Positions 46,499-56,248 of a stretch of DNA of 64,000 bases are shown here, one piece after another. The position numbers were made by a program, and so were the translations under genes. Every line of letters starts with the position of its first letter. The stretch's first letter is position 1. The notes under the pieces were generated by a model. It was not told the DNA's origin. It worked only from the letters and a program-made list of their open reading frames with translations, and did no database searches. The DNA is from Cyanobacteria bacterium REEB459. GTDB lineage: Bacteria; Cyanobacteriota; Cyanobacteriia; Phormidesmidales; Phormidesmidaceae. The stretch lies in contig JAGWXD010000004.1 of the NCBI GenBank assembly GCA_018970085.1, positions 62,001-126,000 of the forward strand. The letters run 5' to 3'.

Positions 46499-47410
46499 GG
46501 GATTAGGCTGGAGTTGGGCGTATCGAGTCCGGGCGATCGCCAAATTTTGATCGAGAGAGATGATCCCATAGCTGCCAAAATTAATCAGGCTCTCGGTACA
46601 GCTGGCCAAAGCTTGAACCGCCGTTTGAGCCCGAGTTTCCTCCATACTTGCCTCCAGGTCTACAAAAAATACATATTCCCCCAACGCCCGTTTAGCAGGA
46701 CGGGACTCAATTCGACTGAGATTAATACCGTGTTCAGCAAATACCTGGAGGGGTTTGAGCAGAGCCCCCGGAGCGTTAACTGGCAAACTAAAGGCCAGCG
46801 AGGTGTGACTTCCCAGACTGGCAGGGTAGGGGGTAGGCTGACTACCGTCGCGACTCAAAATCCAGAACTTAGTGCAGTTGTCCCGATGATCATTAATCTT
46901 TTCAGCCAAAACTGGCAGGCCATACAACTCGGCGGCCCAGGTCGAAGAGACAGCGGCAATCGTCGGGCTATCGGACAACTGTTGCAGCGGTTCAGCGGTA
47001 GAATTGGTAGGCACCAGGGTGGCCCAGGGGAGTTTTTGCTCTAGCCAGAGCTGACACTGAGATAGAGCCTGGGGGTGGGAATACACCAGCTTGATCGCCT
47101 CTAGATCAGGGGCATAGGACAACAAACTATGATCAATAGGCATCACCATCGCCTGGTGGATCCTCAGTTGCTTCAACTGCCAGAGGGTGTCCAGGGTAGG
47201 GGTGACTCCCCCCTCAATGGAATTTTCTACCGGCACCAGGGTTAGGGTTGTGTCGCCCTGGGCAGTTGCCTGTAGCGATCGGGCAATGCTGGGAAAGGAT
47301 TTTAAGCTGGCAACGATGCCTACCCCCTTCTCCAACTCAATACTATAGGCCAGGGCCGCAAGCTGAGAATAGGTACCCTCGGGCCCCAAATAGGCAATGG
47401 TGGTGATCAT
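46490..47410 (-). CDS. pheA: Prephenate dehydratase
   Basis: Converts prephenate to phenylpyruvate in phenylalanine synthesis. The catalytic part (about 1-185) opens ITTIAYLGPEGTYSQ and has SIEGGVTPTLD and NCTKFWIL, the TxF catalytic motif. A C-terminal ACT domain (from TSLAFSLPVNAPGALL; IESRPAKRALGEYVFFVD) provides phenylalanine feedback binding. The long frame begins at 47488, but homologues start at MITTIAYL, so 47410 is used. It converges with the LON-domain gene (9-bp overlap) and is divergent from the deacetylase fusion gene. Confidence 0.93.
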   Translation of the reverse strand: MITTIAYLGPEGTYSQLAALAYSIELEKGVGIVASLKSFPSIARSLQATAQGDTTLTLVPVENSIEGGVTPTLDTLWQLKQLRIHQAMVMPIDHSLLSYAPDLEAIKLVYSHPQALSQCQLWLEQKLPWATLVPTNSTAEPLQQLSDSPTIAAVSSTWAAELYGLPVLAEKINDHRDNCTKFWILSRDGSQPTPYPASLGSHTSLAFSLPVNAPGALLKPLQVFAEHGINLSRIESRPAKRALGEYVFFVDLEASMEETRAQTAVQALASCTESLINFGSYGIISLDQNLAIARTRYAQLQPNPLL

Positions 47411-47600
47411 GCAGGTATGGCTGGCAGTAGCTATTGCTTCCATGGTATGCCCATCCAGGGTCAGCCATACTAAAACACTCAGAATCATTGAGCTTAATTC
47501 AACCTTAACCTGGTTTGGAGATAGTTTTGGCTTTTATGGGGTCTGCTTCCGACTAAAATATATTGGGCTCGACCAGGGGGCCAGCAACGCCTGGTCAACT

Positions 47601-49514
47601 ATGCAGGAATTACCAGGAATGACACCGATGGGCAGGGAACCAGGTTTAAAGCGATTTCGCCTGAAACGGCTAAACACTCTTCTAGTGTTTGGCCTGGTTT
47701 CTTTCCTGGTAGGCCTGACCATGCCTCTCCTAGCCAGTTTTGGAGCCAGAATAGATCAGCCACCACTGCGCTTTAGCCCCAACCTGCAAGTCTTTAACGT
47801 TGCGGCTGGTTTAGATGCCTTCCCCATGAATACCAGCAGCGACAGGCTATGTCAGGCGGGGGCGTCCCTAGCAGAGCAGGCCGATCAGCTAAGCCTGTCA
47901 CTTTTTCATGGGGGCTCCCTGGGGCAAAGCGCATCGATCCTGAGTCAGGCTGGGGTCACCCAGCTAGCCGTTGCCCCCTGGCCCACCATCCACCCCCAGG
48001 CGGTTCAGGCCAGGGTGCCGGTGTTGATGTACCACGATGTGTTAGAAACACCCCAGGTTTCCTTTGACCTGCTACCCGCCCAGTTTGAACGTCAACTTCA
48101 AGAGCTGGCCACCCATGGTTTCACTATAATTAGCGTAGATAGACTGATACACCACCTACGCAGCGGTGCAGCCCTACCAGATAAACCCGTAGTCTTGACC
48201 CTGGATGATGGTTACCTGGGACACTTTCAGTATGTCTATCCACTGCTACAAAAATATCGGGTACCGGCTCTGTTGTCGGTCTTTCCCGATAAGGTAGACG
48301 GCAAAATTGTAGGCCGTTCAACCCTATCCTGGGAGCAGCTCAAAATTATGGCTGCCGACCCTCTCATTACCATTGCATCCCATAGCCTCACCCATCCGGC
48401 CGATCTGCGCAAGTTAGACGATCAGCAGTTGACCCTTGAGGTGAAAGAGTCCAAACGACGCCTGGAGGAAAAGTTGGGTATTCCCATTCATTATTTTACC
48501 TATCCAGCTGGCCACTACGACGATCGCATTGCCCAGGCCGTTGCCAATCAAGGATACATCGCAGCCTTTACCATGCGGGACAACGGTGAGCAATTTGCCG
48601 GGGCGTCCCAGTCTCTCTTGGCCATCGAGCGGTTCGGCCAATCTAATCTGGAACGTTTACTCACCCAAGCCTGGGGAGGGGCACAGCCATCTGGTGAAGC
48701 CAGTCCGACCATCCCTGCTGTTTCCCAACCTCCAGTCAAATCCACTGGTTTTGATTTCCATCACCCCATTACAGTAGAAAAACATCGCCTGGATAACCAG
48801 GCTCTAACCTTGATCACCGGAGGGCGGCCCGTTACTATTCATGCCCACACCAGGGCTCAGTTACCTGAGATCCTCAGCGGTACTAACGCCGCTGCCGCTG
48901 TTGATGGGGGTTTCTTTTCCCTCAAATACCTTAATTCAAATGTGATGGTTGGTCCGATTTTGAGTCAGAGTACACGGCAGTTCACCCCTGGCAATCCGGT
49001 TGAGATTGCTCGTCTGAACAATCGTCCTCTGGTGCTAATTACGCCTAACCAGGTAAAGTTTGTACCCTTTGACAGTAATCGCCACAATAGCCTGGCAGGA
49101 TTTTACCAGACCCTACCAGGAGTTACCGATGGCTTTGTGGCCGCAGCCTGGCTGGTTAAGGATGGTCAGGCTCAGCCCGCCAGTACCTTTGGTACCCTAT
49201 TTGATTTTGACGCCCGTCGTCATCGTGCATTTTGGGGGATTAACCAGGCGGGGCAACCGGTCATTGGGGTTAGCCATACGATGATAGATTCTATTCAACT
49301 AGGTCAACTACTCCAGCAATCTGGTTTACAGAACGCCGTGATGCTAGATTCTGGTGCCAGTACGTCCCTGACCTATCAGGGTAATTCCCTGGTCGGCTAT
49401 CAACCCCGCCCGGTGCCCCATGTGGTTGCCCTGCTGCCTCCAGAAGCCAGTAAGGGTATCTGTCCTCTAGTCATGGCAAAGCCGCCAGAGAGCCCATCTA
49501 CTGGCAACCCCTAA
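47601..49514 (+). CDS. Polysaccharide deacetylase fused to a phosphodiester glycosidase (NAGPA-like) domain
   Basis: A 637-residue membrane-anchored protein. An N-terminal segment (LLVFGLVSFLVGLTMPLLA, about residues 23-41) is a signal anchor. A carbohydrate esterase family 4 domain follows (about 130-365), with VPVLMYHDV, the Asp pair of TLDDGY at 202-203, SHSLTHP for zinc and YFTYPAGHYDD. The C-terminal domain (about 410-625) is a phosphodiester glycosidase, with DGGFFS at 435-440 and LDSGAST at 583-589. Together they suggest extracytoplasmic remodelling of a cell-wall or exopolysaccharide, but the substrate is unknown. The open frame runs back into pheA; ATG 47601 is chosen, with 47628 an alternative. 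Confidence 0.85.
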   Translation: MQELPGMTPMGREPGLKRFRLKRLNTLLVFGLVSFLVGLTMPLLASFGARIDQPPLRFSPNLQVFNVAAGLDAFPMNTSSDRLCQAGASLAEQADQLSLSLFHGGSLGQSASILSQAGVTQLAVAPWPTIHPQAVQARVPVLMYHDVLETPQVSFDLLPAQFERQLQELATHGFTIISVDRLIHHLRSGAALPDKPVVLTLDDGYLGHFQYVYPLLQKYRVPALLSVFPDKVDGKIVGRSTLSWEQLKIMAADPLITIASHSLTHPADLRKLDDQQLTLEVKESKRRLEEKLGIPIHYFTYPAGHYDDRIAQAVANQGYIAAFTMRDNGEQFAGASQSLLAIERFGQSNLERLLTQAWGGAQPSGEASPTIPAVSQPPVKSTGFDFHHPITVEKHRLDNQALTLITGGRPVTIHAHTRAQLPEILSGTNAAAAVDGGFFSLKYLNSNVMVGPILSQSTRQFTPGNPVEIARLNNRPLVLITPNQVKFVPFDSNRHNSLAGFYQTLPGVTDGFVAAAWLVKDGQAQPASTFGTLFDFDARRHRAFWGINQAGQPVIGVSHTMIDSIQLGQLLQQSGLQNAVMLDSGASTSLTYQGNSLVGYQPRPVPHVVALLPPEASKGICPLVMAKPPESPSTGNP

Positions 49515-50085
49515 AGGTGCGACGGTGCTGGGGAGAGGGGCCCAGTCGCTTTAAAGCCTGACGGTGGGCCTTACTGCCGTAACCCTTATTGCCAGCTAGA
49601 TCGTAACCAGGGTAGCGACCATCCAGTCGGGTTATTAAGCGATCGCGCCACACCTTTGCAAGAATACTGGCGGCAGCAATTTCAAGATACTGGCGATCGC
49701 CCTGCACCACCGTTTGCTGAGCTATGTCGAGGTGGGGAATGGTTTGGTTACCATCCACCAGACACAGATCGGGCCTGACCCCTAAGCGGTCCACCGCGCG
49801 TTTCATCGCCAGTAGGGTGGCCTGCAAAATATTCAGCCTTTGAATTTCTTGAACCGAGGCCAGACCCAGGGCATAGCTGGTAGCCAGCTGATGAATAGGC
49901 CCGACTAAATGTTGGCGACGACCGGGGCTGAGGGTTTTGCTGTCGGCCACCCCCAGCCTTTGTAACCGATCTGCAGCCGCAGGCGAAAGTACTACGGCAG
50001 CAGCGACCACCGGACCAAATAGAGCCCCACGCCCAACCTCGTCAATGCCAGCGATCGTCCCCTTTGGTTCCCAGATCACCCCCAT
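49498..50085 (-). CDS. rnhB: Ribonuclease HII
   Basis: Cleaves RNA in RNA-DNA hybrids and single ribonucleotides in DNA. The catalytic acidic residues are visible: D and E in AGIDEVGRGALFGPV, D in GVADSKTLSPG and D in LCLVDGNQTI, followed by ASILAKVWRD and NKGYGSKAHRQAL. 195 residues is standard. It starts about 3 bp after the rne stop on the same strand, the conserved cyanobacterial rne-rnhB pair. Its 3' end overlaps the deacetylase fusion gene by about 17 bp on the opposite strand. Confidence 0.95.
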   Translation of the reverse strand: MGVIWEPKGTIAGIDEVGRGALFGPVVAAAVVLSPAAADRLQRLGVADSKTLSPGRRQHLVGPIHQLATSYALGLASVQEIQRLNILQATLLAMKRAVDRLGVRPDLCLVDGNQTIPHLDIAQQTVVQGDRQYLEIAAASILAKVWRDRLITRLDGRYPGYDLAGNKGYGSKAHRQALKRLGPSPQHRRTFRGCQ

Positions 50086-50088
50086 CTC

Positions 50089-52119
50089 CTAGGTCTCTGC
50101 ATCACTCGCCGATGAGCGACGACGACGGCGACGACGAACCTGGGTTTCGCTACCGGGCTCCTCAGATCCCTCTGCTACAGCCCCCTCCCCTAGCACTTCC
50201 GCCGGCTCAGGGGACATAACCGCCCAGGGCTCCCCGGGGGGCTGTAAAATCGCCAGGGTGTCGTCAGCAGATTGGACCGGCAGTTCCAACGGCTCATCCT
50301 CAACCACCTCCTGGGCCCAGGACCCAGGAGGTTCCGCTGCCTGGCCCGGCTCTACCACCCGAATCACCACATTACGAGGATCGGCAATGTCTTGAGAAGA
50401 TGCTAACACCAGGGGAGAAACCCCCATAACAGCATAGATACGCTGTTCATCCGGGGTCATTTCCACCGTAATTGCCTGGGGTAAAACCGCCGCTTTCTTA
50501 TCAGCATGGCTGGTTGATCGACCTCTGGCAGACCGGGCCGGAGGTCTTTCCTCTTCCCGGGAGGGGTCTGGCAGCGGTTCCTCTCCTGGGGGCAGAAAGG
50601 CTTGCCTGATCAGGCCTGAGGTCGGCAAACTATCGCGGGGTACTGGTGCTTCCTTGCCGGTGGTACGCCCAGGGGGAACTTCCCGGCGCCGCCGCCGTCG
50701 ACTGCCCTTGCCCGATCGATCCTGGTAACTGGGATGGTTCATTAAATCCAATTCCTGCAGATCCGGCTGCAGTTCCAATCCCTCTAGGGGGGCATCCCGT
50801 AGGGCAGGAGTCAGATAGGCAGGTTCAGGCATAGAGGCCGCCCCAACCAGCCCCCGAGCCACAGGACTGGCTACTTCTCCGGCGTCGGTTGGCAAGTGTA
50901 CCAGATGACCTAGTCCGCCGCAGGTAGGACAGGGACGACCAAACAACTCATAAATGTTCTGGCCCTGGCGTTTGCGGGTCAACTCCACCAGCCCCAGTTC
51001 TGAAAGTTGGGAAATTTGGGGGCGGGCTTTATCAGCCCGCAGAGCCTTACTAAAGTGTTCTAACACCTGGAGCTTGTCTCGCCGGGAATCCATATCAATG
51101 AAGTCAACAATGATCACCCCAGCGATATTGCGCAGACGTAGTTGACGAGCAATTTCTGTAGCGGCTTCGCAGTTGGTCCAGAGGACCGTTTCTCGAGCGG
51201 TGGCAGAACGGGTAAAGGAACCAGAGTTGACGTCAATTACCGTTAGGGCCTCTGTCCGCTCGATAATAATATACCCCCCGGAAGGCAAATCTACCCGGGG
51301 TTTGAGAGCTTCTCGAATGGCCGCATTAACACGGAAGTATTCCAAAATAGAGACGCGATCGCGGTGCTGATCGATCAGCACTCCCCCTGGCACCTGTCCC
51401 CCACTCCAGTTTGCCAGGTGCTGCTTAACCCGCTTTAAACCCGTACTTGAGTCAGTAACAATCCGATTAACATCCGCACTATAGACATCCCGCAGTACCC
51501 GCTGGATAAAATCATCATCCCGGTTGAGCAAGGCGGGCGGACGGGTGGACAGGGCTTGCTGCTGAATACTTTCCCATTGCCTTTGCAGAGTTTCTAAGTC
51601 TTCAATAATGGCATTTTCACTAATGCCTTCCGCCTCAGTGCGCACTAACAACCCCATACCAGCGGGCTTAATTAAAATTGCCAGGGCTCGTAAACGGTTA
51701 CGCTCGTTTTCACTGCGAATGCGACGAGATAGATTAACCCCTCGTCCGTAGGGCATTAGCACCAGGTAGCGACCGGGTAGAGTAATGTTGCCCGTTAGAC
51801 GTGGCCCCTTATTACCTGTTGGTTCCTTCATGATTTGAACCAACACCTTTTGCTGAGGAGCTACCAACTCCGTAATGGAGCCAGCCATCCGTTTCAGCCG
51901 CAGGGGACCCAGGTCAGAAACATGCATAAATCCATTACGTTCGCTATCACCAATATTGATAAAAGCGGCATCAATACCAGGCAAAACATTTTCCACTGTT
52001 CCCAGGTAAATATCACTTACCTGATGACTACCGGTAGCTACAATTAACTCTTCAATCTGATCTTCCGAAAAAACCGCAGCAATCCGATGCTGCTCAGCAA
52101 TAACAATCTGCTTCGGCAT
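50089..52119 (-). CDS. rne: Ribonuclease E/G
   Basis: The main single-strand endoribonuclease of mRNA decay and rRNA/tRNA processing. The N-terminal catalytic half contains an S1 RNA-binding domain (about 35-120), the DNase I-like subdomain with VIDVNSGSFT and DFIDMDSRRDK for Mg, and the zinc-link CPTCGGLGH. The remainder (from about 420) is disordered with arginine clusters (GSRRRRRREVPPG; VRRRRRRRSSA at the end), the noncatalytic arm that in cyanobacteria can bind polynucleotide phosphorylase. 676 residues is a normal cyanobacterial length. It has a long 5' leader (52120-52900) and precedes rnhB. Confidence 0.95.
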   Translation of the reverse strand: MPKQIVIAEQHRIAAVFSEDQIEELIVATGSHQVSDIYLGTVENVLPGIDAAFINIGDSERNGFMHVSDLGPLRLKRMAGSITELVAPQQKVLVQIMKEPTGNKGPRLTGNITLPGRYLVLMPYGRGVNLSRRIRSENERNRLRALAILIKPAGMGLLVRTEAEGISENAIIEDLETLQRQWESIQQQALSTRPPALLNRDDDFIQRVLRDVYSADVNRIVTDSSTGLKRVKQHLANWSGGQVPGGVLIDQHRDRVSILEYFRVNAAIREALKPRVDLPSGGYIIIERTEALTVIDVNSGSFTRSATARETVLWTNCEAATEIARQLRLRNIAGVIIVDFIDMDSRRDKLQVLEHFSKALRADKARPQISQLSELGLVELTRKRQGQNIYELFGRPCPTCGGLGHLVHLPTDAGEVASPVARGLVGAASMPEPAYLTPALRDAPLEGLELQPDLQELDLMNHPSYQDRSGKGSRRRRRREVPPGRTTGKEAPVPRDSLPTSGLIRQAFLPPGEEPLPDPSREEERPPARSARGRSTSHADKKAAVLPQAITVEMTPDEQRIYAVMGVSPLVLASSQDIADPRNVVIRVVEPGQAAEPPGSWAQEVVEDEPLELPVQSADDTLAILQPPGEPWAVMSPEPAEVLGEGAVAEGSEEPGSETQVRRRRRRRSSASDAET

Positions 52120-52910
52120 TCACAATCCTCATACAGTAATAACCAGAGACCGGAGAGATAGATATCCTCGGTTCGCCAGAATAGGCTTGAACAGACAGGG
52201 GGCAATTTACTTGCCTGTGCAGTAGCGAAGGAACAACCCTCATCTCAGGTATCGTCCCTAGAATGGCAGCCTCAAAGGCCCATTTCCCAACTATTTCAGG
52301 CATACTCAGCCAGTTCATCTAACAACCCATCAGTTCTTGAGGTCCTACCCTGACCAACCCCGGCCTAAACCCAACCGCCGGTTTTGAATAGGAACAACAA
52401 AGGATATCGCTTTAAGGATGCGTAGCAACTTAAAACACCATTAGATAGGCTAGCAATTATGGGAGAAAGACAAGAGAAATCAATGATTATAAAATCAACT
52501 TGCCGGCGGTGATTTACACGCTAAGACTCCTATCTACAGCGATGGAGCCTACCCACCCATTAAAACCCTATGCCTGCAGCTTTCAAGAGCAGTCCAGTCA
52601 ACTATTCGTTCAGTTTTTGGCTACACCAATCAAGGTAAATCAGCTCAATAACTTAAACACAAATCAGCTCAAATGGATAACTCTAAAAGTGTTGTAACCA
52701 ACCACCCATCTGGAACCTAGTCTAGACCAGTCAGGCTAGATTGCTTCACCAGCCTCAAAACAGACAGAAACTCAGACAAAATAATTGTTCAACTTCGGTC
52801 AAAAACTGCCTGAAACTTTGACTTAGCTAAGAAAACTAAACCCGATAGGCTGGAAACTGACAGCCCAGGGAAACATCCCCAAGCATCCTATTCCAGATGG
52901 ATGCATTATA
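52120..52910 (-). promoter_or_regulatory. Long, U-rich rne leader region with candidate promoter
   Basis: No gene is visible between rne and rnj. On the minus strand a perfect TATAAT at 52905-52910 would give a leader of about 780 bases; the -35 region is weak. The transcript would be U-rich (the plus strand is A-rich at 52730-52860), and AAATCAGCTCAA is repeated at 52637 and 52661. Feedback control of rne by its 5' leader is known in enterobacteria, so the same is possible here. Confidence 0.5.
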
Positions 52911-52995
52911 GCGTTAACCCACGCTCATAGCATATAATCGCTCAAATTTGTAGCACAAGTATAAATCTAAGGAGCAGTCAAACCAGGCTATCAGC

Positions 52996-53031
52996 GATGA
53001 CCTCCAGACTCTGGCTGGCTTGGAGGTCATC
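52996..53031 (-). terminator. Hairpin after rnj
   Basis: GATGACCTCCA (52996-53006) is the exact reverse complement of 53021-53031, loop 14 bases, ending 18 bp from the rnj stop. On the minus strand no T run follows, so the terminator is of the non-classical kind. Confidence 0.55.
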
Positions 53032-53049
53032 TATGCCAGGCAACTACCC

Positions 53050-54816
53050 CTAGGACAGGGCTGCTGCCGATAAACTGATCTTGGCTGGCTGACTTTTCAA
53101 GGAGGGCAGGTCCACCCCCTGTAGGAGTAAAACCACCACCGGGTCCCGTCGATCTAACTCCCGGCGGACCAGACGTCGCAGGTCTTTTTCCATCAGATTT
53201 CTGAGCCCATCCCAGTCGGCTGCCGAGTGGGAGCCGGCGCCACTGACAATCAGCTCTGAGGCGTGGGCATTCAGCACCTCTAGAACAACTTGTTTGACCG
53301 CCTTCTGAAAACGGTCAATGTTAAGAGCCTGGACTACGCCCCGCAACTGCAGAAGGGGTTCGGCAATCAGCTGCCCCCCGGAACCCAGGGTGACAACTAT
53401 GGTAACAACCCCGTCTTCTGCCAGTTGCTGGCGTTCTTTCAGCACCTCTCCACCAACAATGCCGGTGCGAGAGGAATCCACCAGCTCAACGCCAGCCTTC
53501 ACCTGACCAGCAATGCGAATGCCATCTGCCCCCACCTCAACCATGTCGCCATTTTGCACAATCACCATGTGGTTAGCTGGAATACCCATGCTTTGGGCTG
53601 TCTCAGCATGACGCATCAGCATGCGGTGTTCTCCATGCACAGGCAAGAAATATTTAGGGCGAGTAAGGGCCAGCATCAGCTTTTGATCTTCTTGAGCGCC
53701 GTGCCCGGAGACATGAATGCCCTTTTCTTTGCCATAGACCACTCGGGCTCCCCGCATCATCAATTTATCGATAGTATTAACAACAGCGATGGTGTTACCA
53801 GGAATCGGGTTGGCAGAAAATACCACGGTGTCGCCGGTCTTAATTCTGATTTGCCGATGACCATCCTCTGCAATTCGGGTCAGAGCAGCCATCGGCTCGC
53901 CCTGGGAACCCGTAGTTAAGATCAACACATTTTCATTGGCGGTGTGGGCCAGACTACCTAGGGGCAGAAATAGGCTTTCGGGACACTTGATATAGCCTAA
54001 GTCCCTGGCATGGGCTATCACATTCAGCATTGAGCGACCCACTACAAATACCTTGCGGTTATGTTTTTGGGCCAGTTCCAAGATCATGTTGACCCGATGT
54101 ACCGATGAGGAAAAGGTTGTCACAATTAAGCGCCCTTTTGCCTGGGCAAATTCCCGATCCAGGTTGGGAAATACCGATCGCTCAGAGGGCGTATGACCGG
54201 GCACCTCGGCGTTGGTGGAGTCACTAATTAAACACAGTACGCCGCGTTCCCCTGCCTCGGCCAGTCTCTGGACGTCAAAGGTTTCGCCATCAACGGGGGT
54301 AAAATCAAATTTAAAGTCACCGGTATGGATAACTATTCCCACAGGGGTGTGGATAATCACTGAACAACTGTCTGCAATCGAGTGGGTATTGCGAACGTAT
54401 TCCACCAGGAAGGAGTTTCCTACCCGTACCGTTTCTCGGGGACGAACCCGCCGCAGTTCAGTGCGATCTGCCACCCCAGCTTCTTCTAGCTTATCTTCTA
54501 GCAAAGCCATGGCCAGCCGGGGGCCGTAAATCACTGGAATGTCAAACTGCTTTAGGTGAAAGGCAATACCGCCAATATGGTCTTCATGGCCATGGGTAAC
54601 CACCATACCCTTAATTTTTTCCCGGTTTTCCCGTAGATAGGTAATGTCGGGCAGCACGATATTAACCCCGTGCATGCCGTCGGTGGGAAAGGCCAAACCG
54701 GCATCTAGCAGCATGATTTCGTTATTGATTTCAAACACACAGGTGTTCTTGCCAATTTCATGCAGCCCACCCAGGGGAATAATCTTGAGGCTCTGCTGAG
54801 AAGAATGACTAGTCAT
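53050..54816 (-). CDS. rnj: Ribonuclease J
   Basis: A 5'-to-3' exo- and endoribonuclease of the beta-CASP metallo-beta-lactamase family. The zinc motif THGHEDH is near residue 73, NTHSIADS, HTGDFKFD and the beta-CASP segment (HVSGHGAQEDQKLML) are in order, and HGE of the third ligand is in PVHGEHRML. The C-terminal domain (about 450-588) mediates dimerisation. 588 residues is normal. It is encoded on the minus strand with dapA and asd, the conserved cyanobacterial asd-dapA-rnj group, but a promoter of its own lies at 55053-55080. Confidence 0.95.
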   Translation of the reverse strand: MTSHSSQQSLKIIPLGGLHEIGKNTCVFEINNEIMLLDAGLAFPTDGMHGVNIVLPDITYLRENREKIKGMVVTHGHEDHIGGIAFHLKQFDIPVIYGPRLAMALLEDKLEEAGVADRTELRRVRPRETVRVGNSFLVEYVRNTHSIADSCSVIIHTPVGIVIHTGDFKFDFTPVDGETFDVQRLAEAGERGVLCLISDSTNAEVPGHTPSERSVFPNLDREFAQAKGRLIVTTFSSSVHRVNMILELAQKHNRKVFVVGRSMLNVIAHARDLGYIKCPESLFLPLGSLAHTANENVLILTTGSQGEPMAALTRIAEDGHRQIRIKTGDTVVFSANPIPGNTIAVVNTIDKLMMRGARVVYGKEKGIHVSGHGAQEDQKLMLALTRPKYFLPVHGEHRMLMRHAETAQSMGIPANHMVIVQNGDMVEVGADGIRIAGQVKAGVELVDSSRTGIVGGEVLKERQQLAEDGVVTIVVTLGSGGQLIAEPLLQLRGVVQALNIDRFQKAVKQVVLEVLNAHASELIVSGAGSHSAADWDGLRNLMEKDLRRLVRRELDRRDPVVVLLLQGVDLPSLKSQPAKISLSAAALS

Positions 54817-54989
54817 AAAAGAATGGTGTTTTGGTAAAAGATGTAATGGCTCATGGGGAATGTACCCCCAGTATCTTGGGTCGTATCGATCAGGAGTCTG
54901 GTTAATACCCGGCAGCCCTGACGTATTGTTTAAGGGGTTCTAAACCGGGTTAGTCTGCTGAAAACCTGATTTCAGAGCTCTTTGAGGCA

Positions 54990-55015
54990 GCAGACTTAAT
55001 TCGCAGACTTAATTC
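54990..55015 (-). repeat. Two tandem copies of a 13-bp unit
   Basis: GCAGACTTAATTC occurs twice in tandem (54990-55002 and 55003-55015) in the probable rnj leader. The sequence is unlike the accB-leader repeat, so they are separate duplications. Confidence 0.65.
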
Positions 55016-55052
55016 AGGGAAAGGGCATAGGCAAGGATTACAGCAATAGCAG

Positions 55053-55080
55053 AACATAGGTTTAGGGGTGTCAGGGTCAA
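55053..55080 (-). promoter_or_regulatory. Candidate promoter of rnj
   Basis: On the minus strand TTGACC (55075-55080) and TATGTT (55053-55058) are 16 bp apart. Transcription from here would give a leader of about 230 bases that includes the tandem repeat. Confidence 0.5.
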
Positions 55081-55189
55081 CAAATCACAACAGATTTGTG
55101 ATTCAGTGCGGATCAAAACAGATATTTAGTTGTGTAGAAAAGTGAATGCAACACCCTCAGTAACATTCGCCCTGCTCAGGTGTAGGGAA

Positions 55190-56083
55190 TCACAGAGTGG
55201 TCAGCAGACCGGTCTGTTCTAAAACCCGCTGAATGGTCTCTCGGGTAGAATCCTGGGGGTAGCATAGGGGTAAACGCACTGAGCCGACTCGCCAGCCCTG
55301 AAGAGCCAGAGCAATCTTAACGGGTATGGGATTGGTGGTAATAAACAGAACCTTAAATAGAGACAATAGGCTCAAATGAATCTGGCTGGCCACCTGGGGC
55401 TGACCAGCTCCATAGGCCTGAATCATAGCTTGAATCTGGTCCCCAACCAGATGGCTGGCTACACTCACCACACCACAGCCTCCCACCGCCAGGACCGGTA
55501 GGGTAAGGGAGTCATCACCGGAGTAGATGGCAAACTCTGCAGCGGTTTGGTGACGTATCTGACTCACCTGATCTAAGCTACCGCTGGCTTCTTTAATAGC
55601 CATAATGTTGTCAACTTCGGCTAGTCGGGTAATGGTCTCAACCGCCAGATTGCAGCCCGTCCGACCGGGAATGTTGTAAAGCATCAACGGTAAGTCGGGA
55701 ACGGCCTGGGCAATTTGACTAAAATGCTGGAACAATCCCTCTTGAGGAGGCCGGTTGTAATAAGGCACGACTTGCAGGGTACCGTCTAGACCCAGGTGAA
55801 GGGCTTTACGAGTAGCCTCGATCGCCTCCTGGGTAGAGTTAGAACCGGTACCGGCAATTACCTTAGCCCGACCAGCCACCGCCTGCTTAACTGACTTGAA
55901 GAGTTGATACTCCTCATCCCAGGAGAGGGTGGGAGATTCTCCTGTAGTGCCACAGACCACCAGACCATCACTGCCGTGGTTAACCAGATAGTCTGCCAAC
56001 TGTTCTACCACTCCATAATCCACCAAACCCTCTGGAGAAAAGGGAGTAATCATGGCAGTTAGCACTTTGCCAAAATATACCAC
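55190..56083 (-). CDS. dapA: 4-hydroxy-tetrahydrodipicolinate synthase
   Basis: Condenses pyruvate with aspartate semialdehyde, the first committed step of lysine and diaminopimelate synthesis, using a Schiff-base lysine. The (beta/alpha)8 enzyme shows [48 protein letters not shown] and the catalytic K in [10 protein letters not shown]. The start codon is GTG at 56083 (homologues begin MVxFG). It follows asd, which makes its substrate, with 165 bp between them. Confidence 0.95.
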   Translation of the reverse strand: MVYFGKVLTAMITPFSPEGLVDYGVVEQLADYLVNHGSDGLVVCGTTGESPTLSWDEEYQLFKSVKQAVAGRAKVIAGTGSNSTQEAIEATRKALHLGLDGTLQVVPYYNRPPQEGLFQHFSQIAQAVPDLPLMLYNIPGRTGCNLAVETITRLAEVDNIMAIKEASGSLDQVSQIRHQTAAEFAIYSGDDSLTLPVLAVGGCGVVSVASHLVGDQIQAMIQAYGAGQPQVASQIHLSLLSLFKVLFITTNPIPVKIALALQGWRVGSVRLPLCYPQDSTRETIQRVLEQTGLLTTL

Positions 56084-56248
56084 GCGATCGCGATGTCCTT
56101 AGAAATAACTGATTCTAAAAAGTTTCCAGCCTGAGGCAGGTGATACTTCTGAGATTATAACAACACTGACAGACAGGATCATAAAAAGTCGAGAAGTAGG
56201 CCTCCATCTACCCCTGAGTGCCTCTGACCCGAGCCAGTCCCAGGCGAG

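Larger units (their letters stand above)
54817..55189. other. Intergenic region between dapA and rnj
   Basis: 373 bases without a gene. Besides the promoter at 55053-55080 and the tandem 13-bp repeat at 54990-55015, AATCACAA/TTGTGATT (near 55083-55103) forms an 8-bp hairpin that could end dapA transcription on the minus strand. The remaining sequence shows nothing that I can assign. Confidence 0.45.

Noticed and set aside
52500-52697. 65-codon frame in the rne leader
   Set aside because: No ribosome-binding site or recognisable pattern; the region is A-rich and opposite to the rne transcript.
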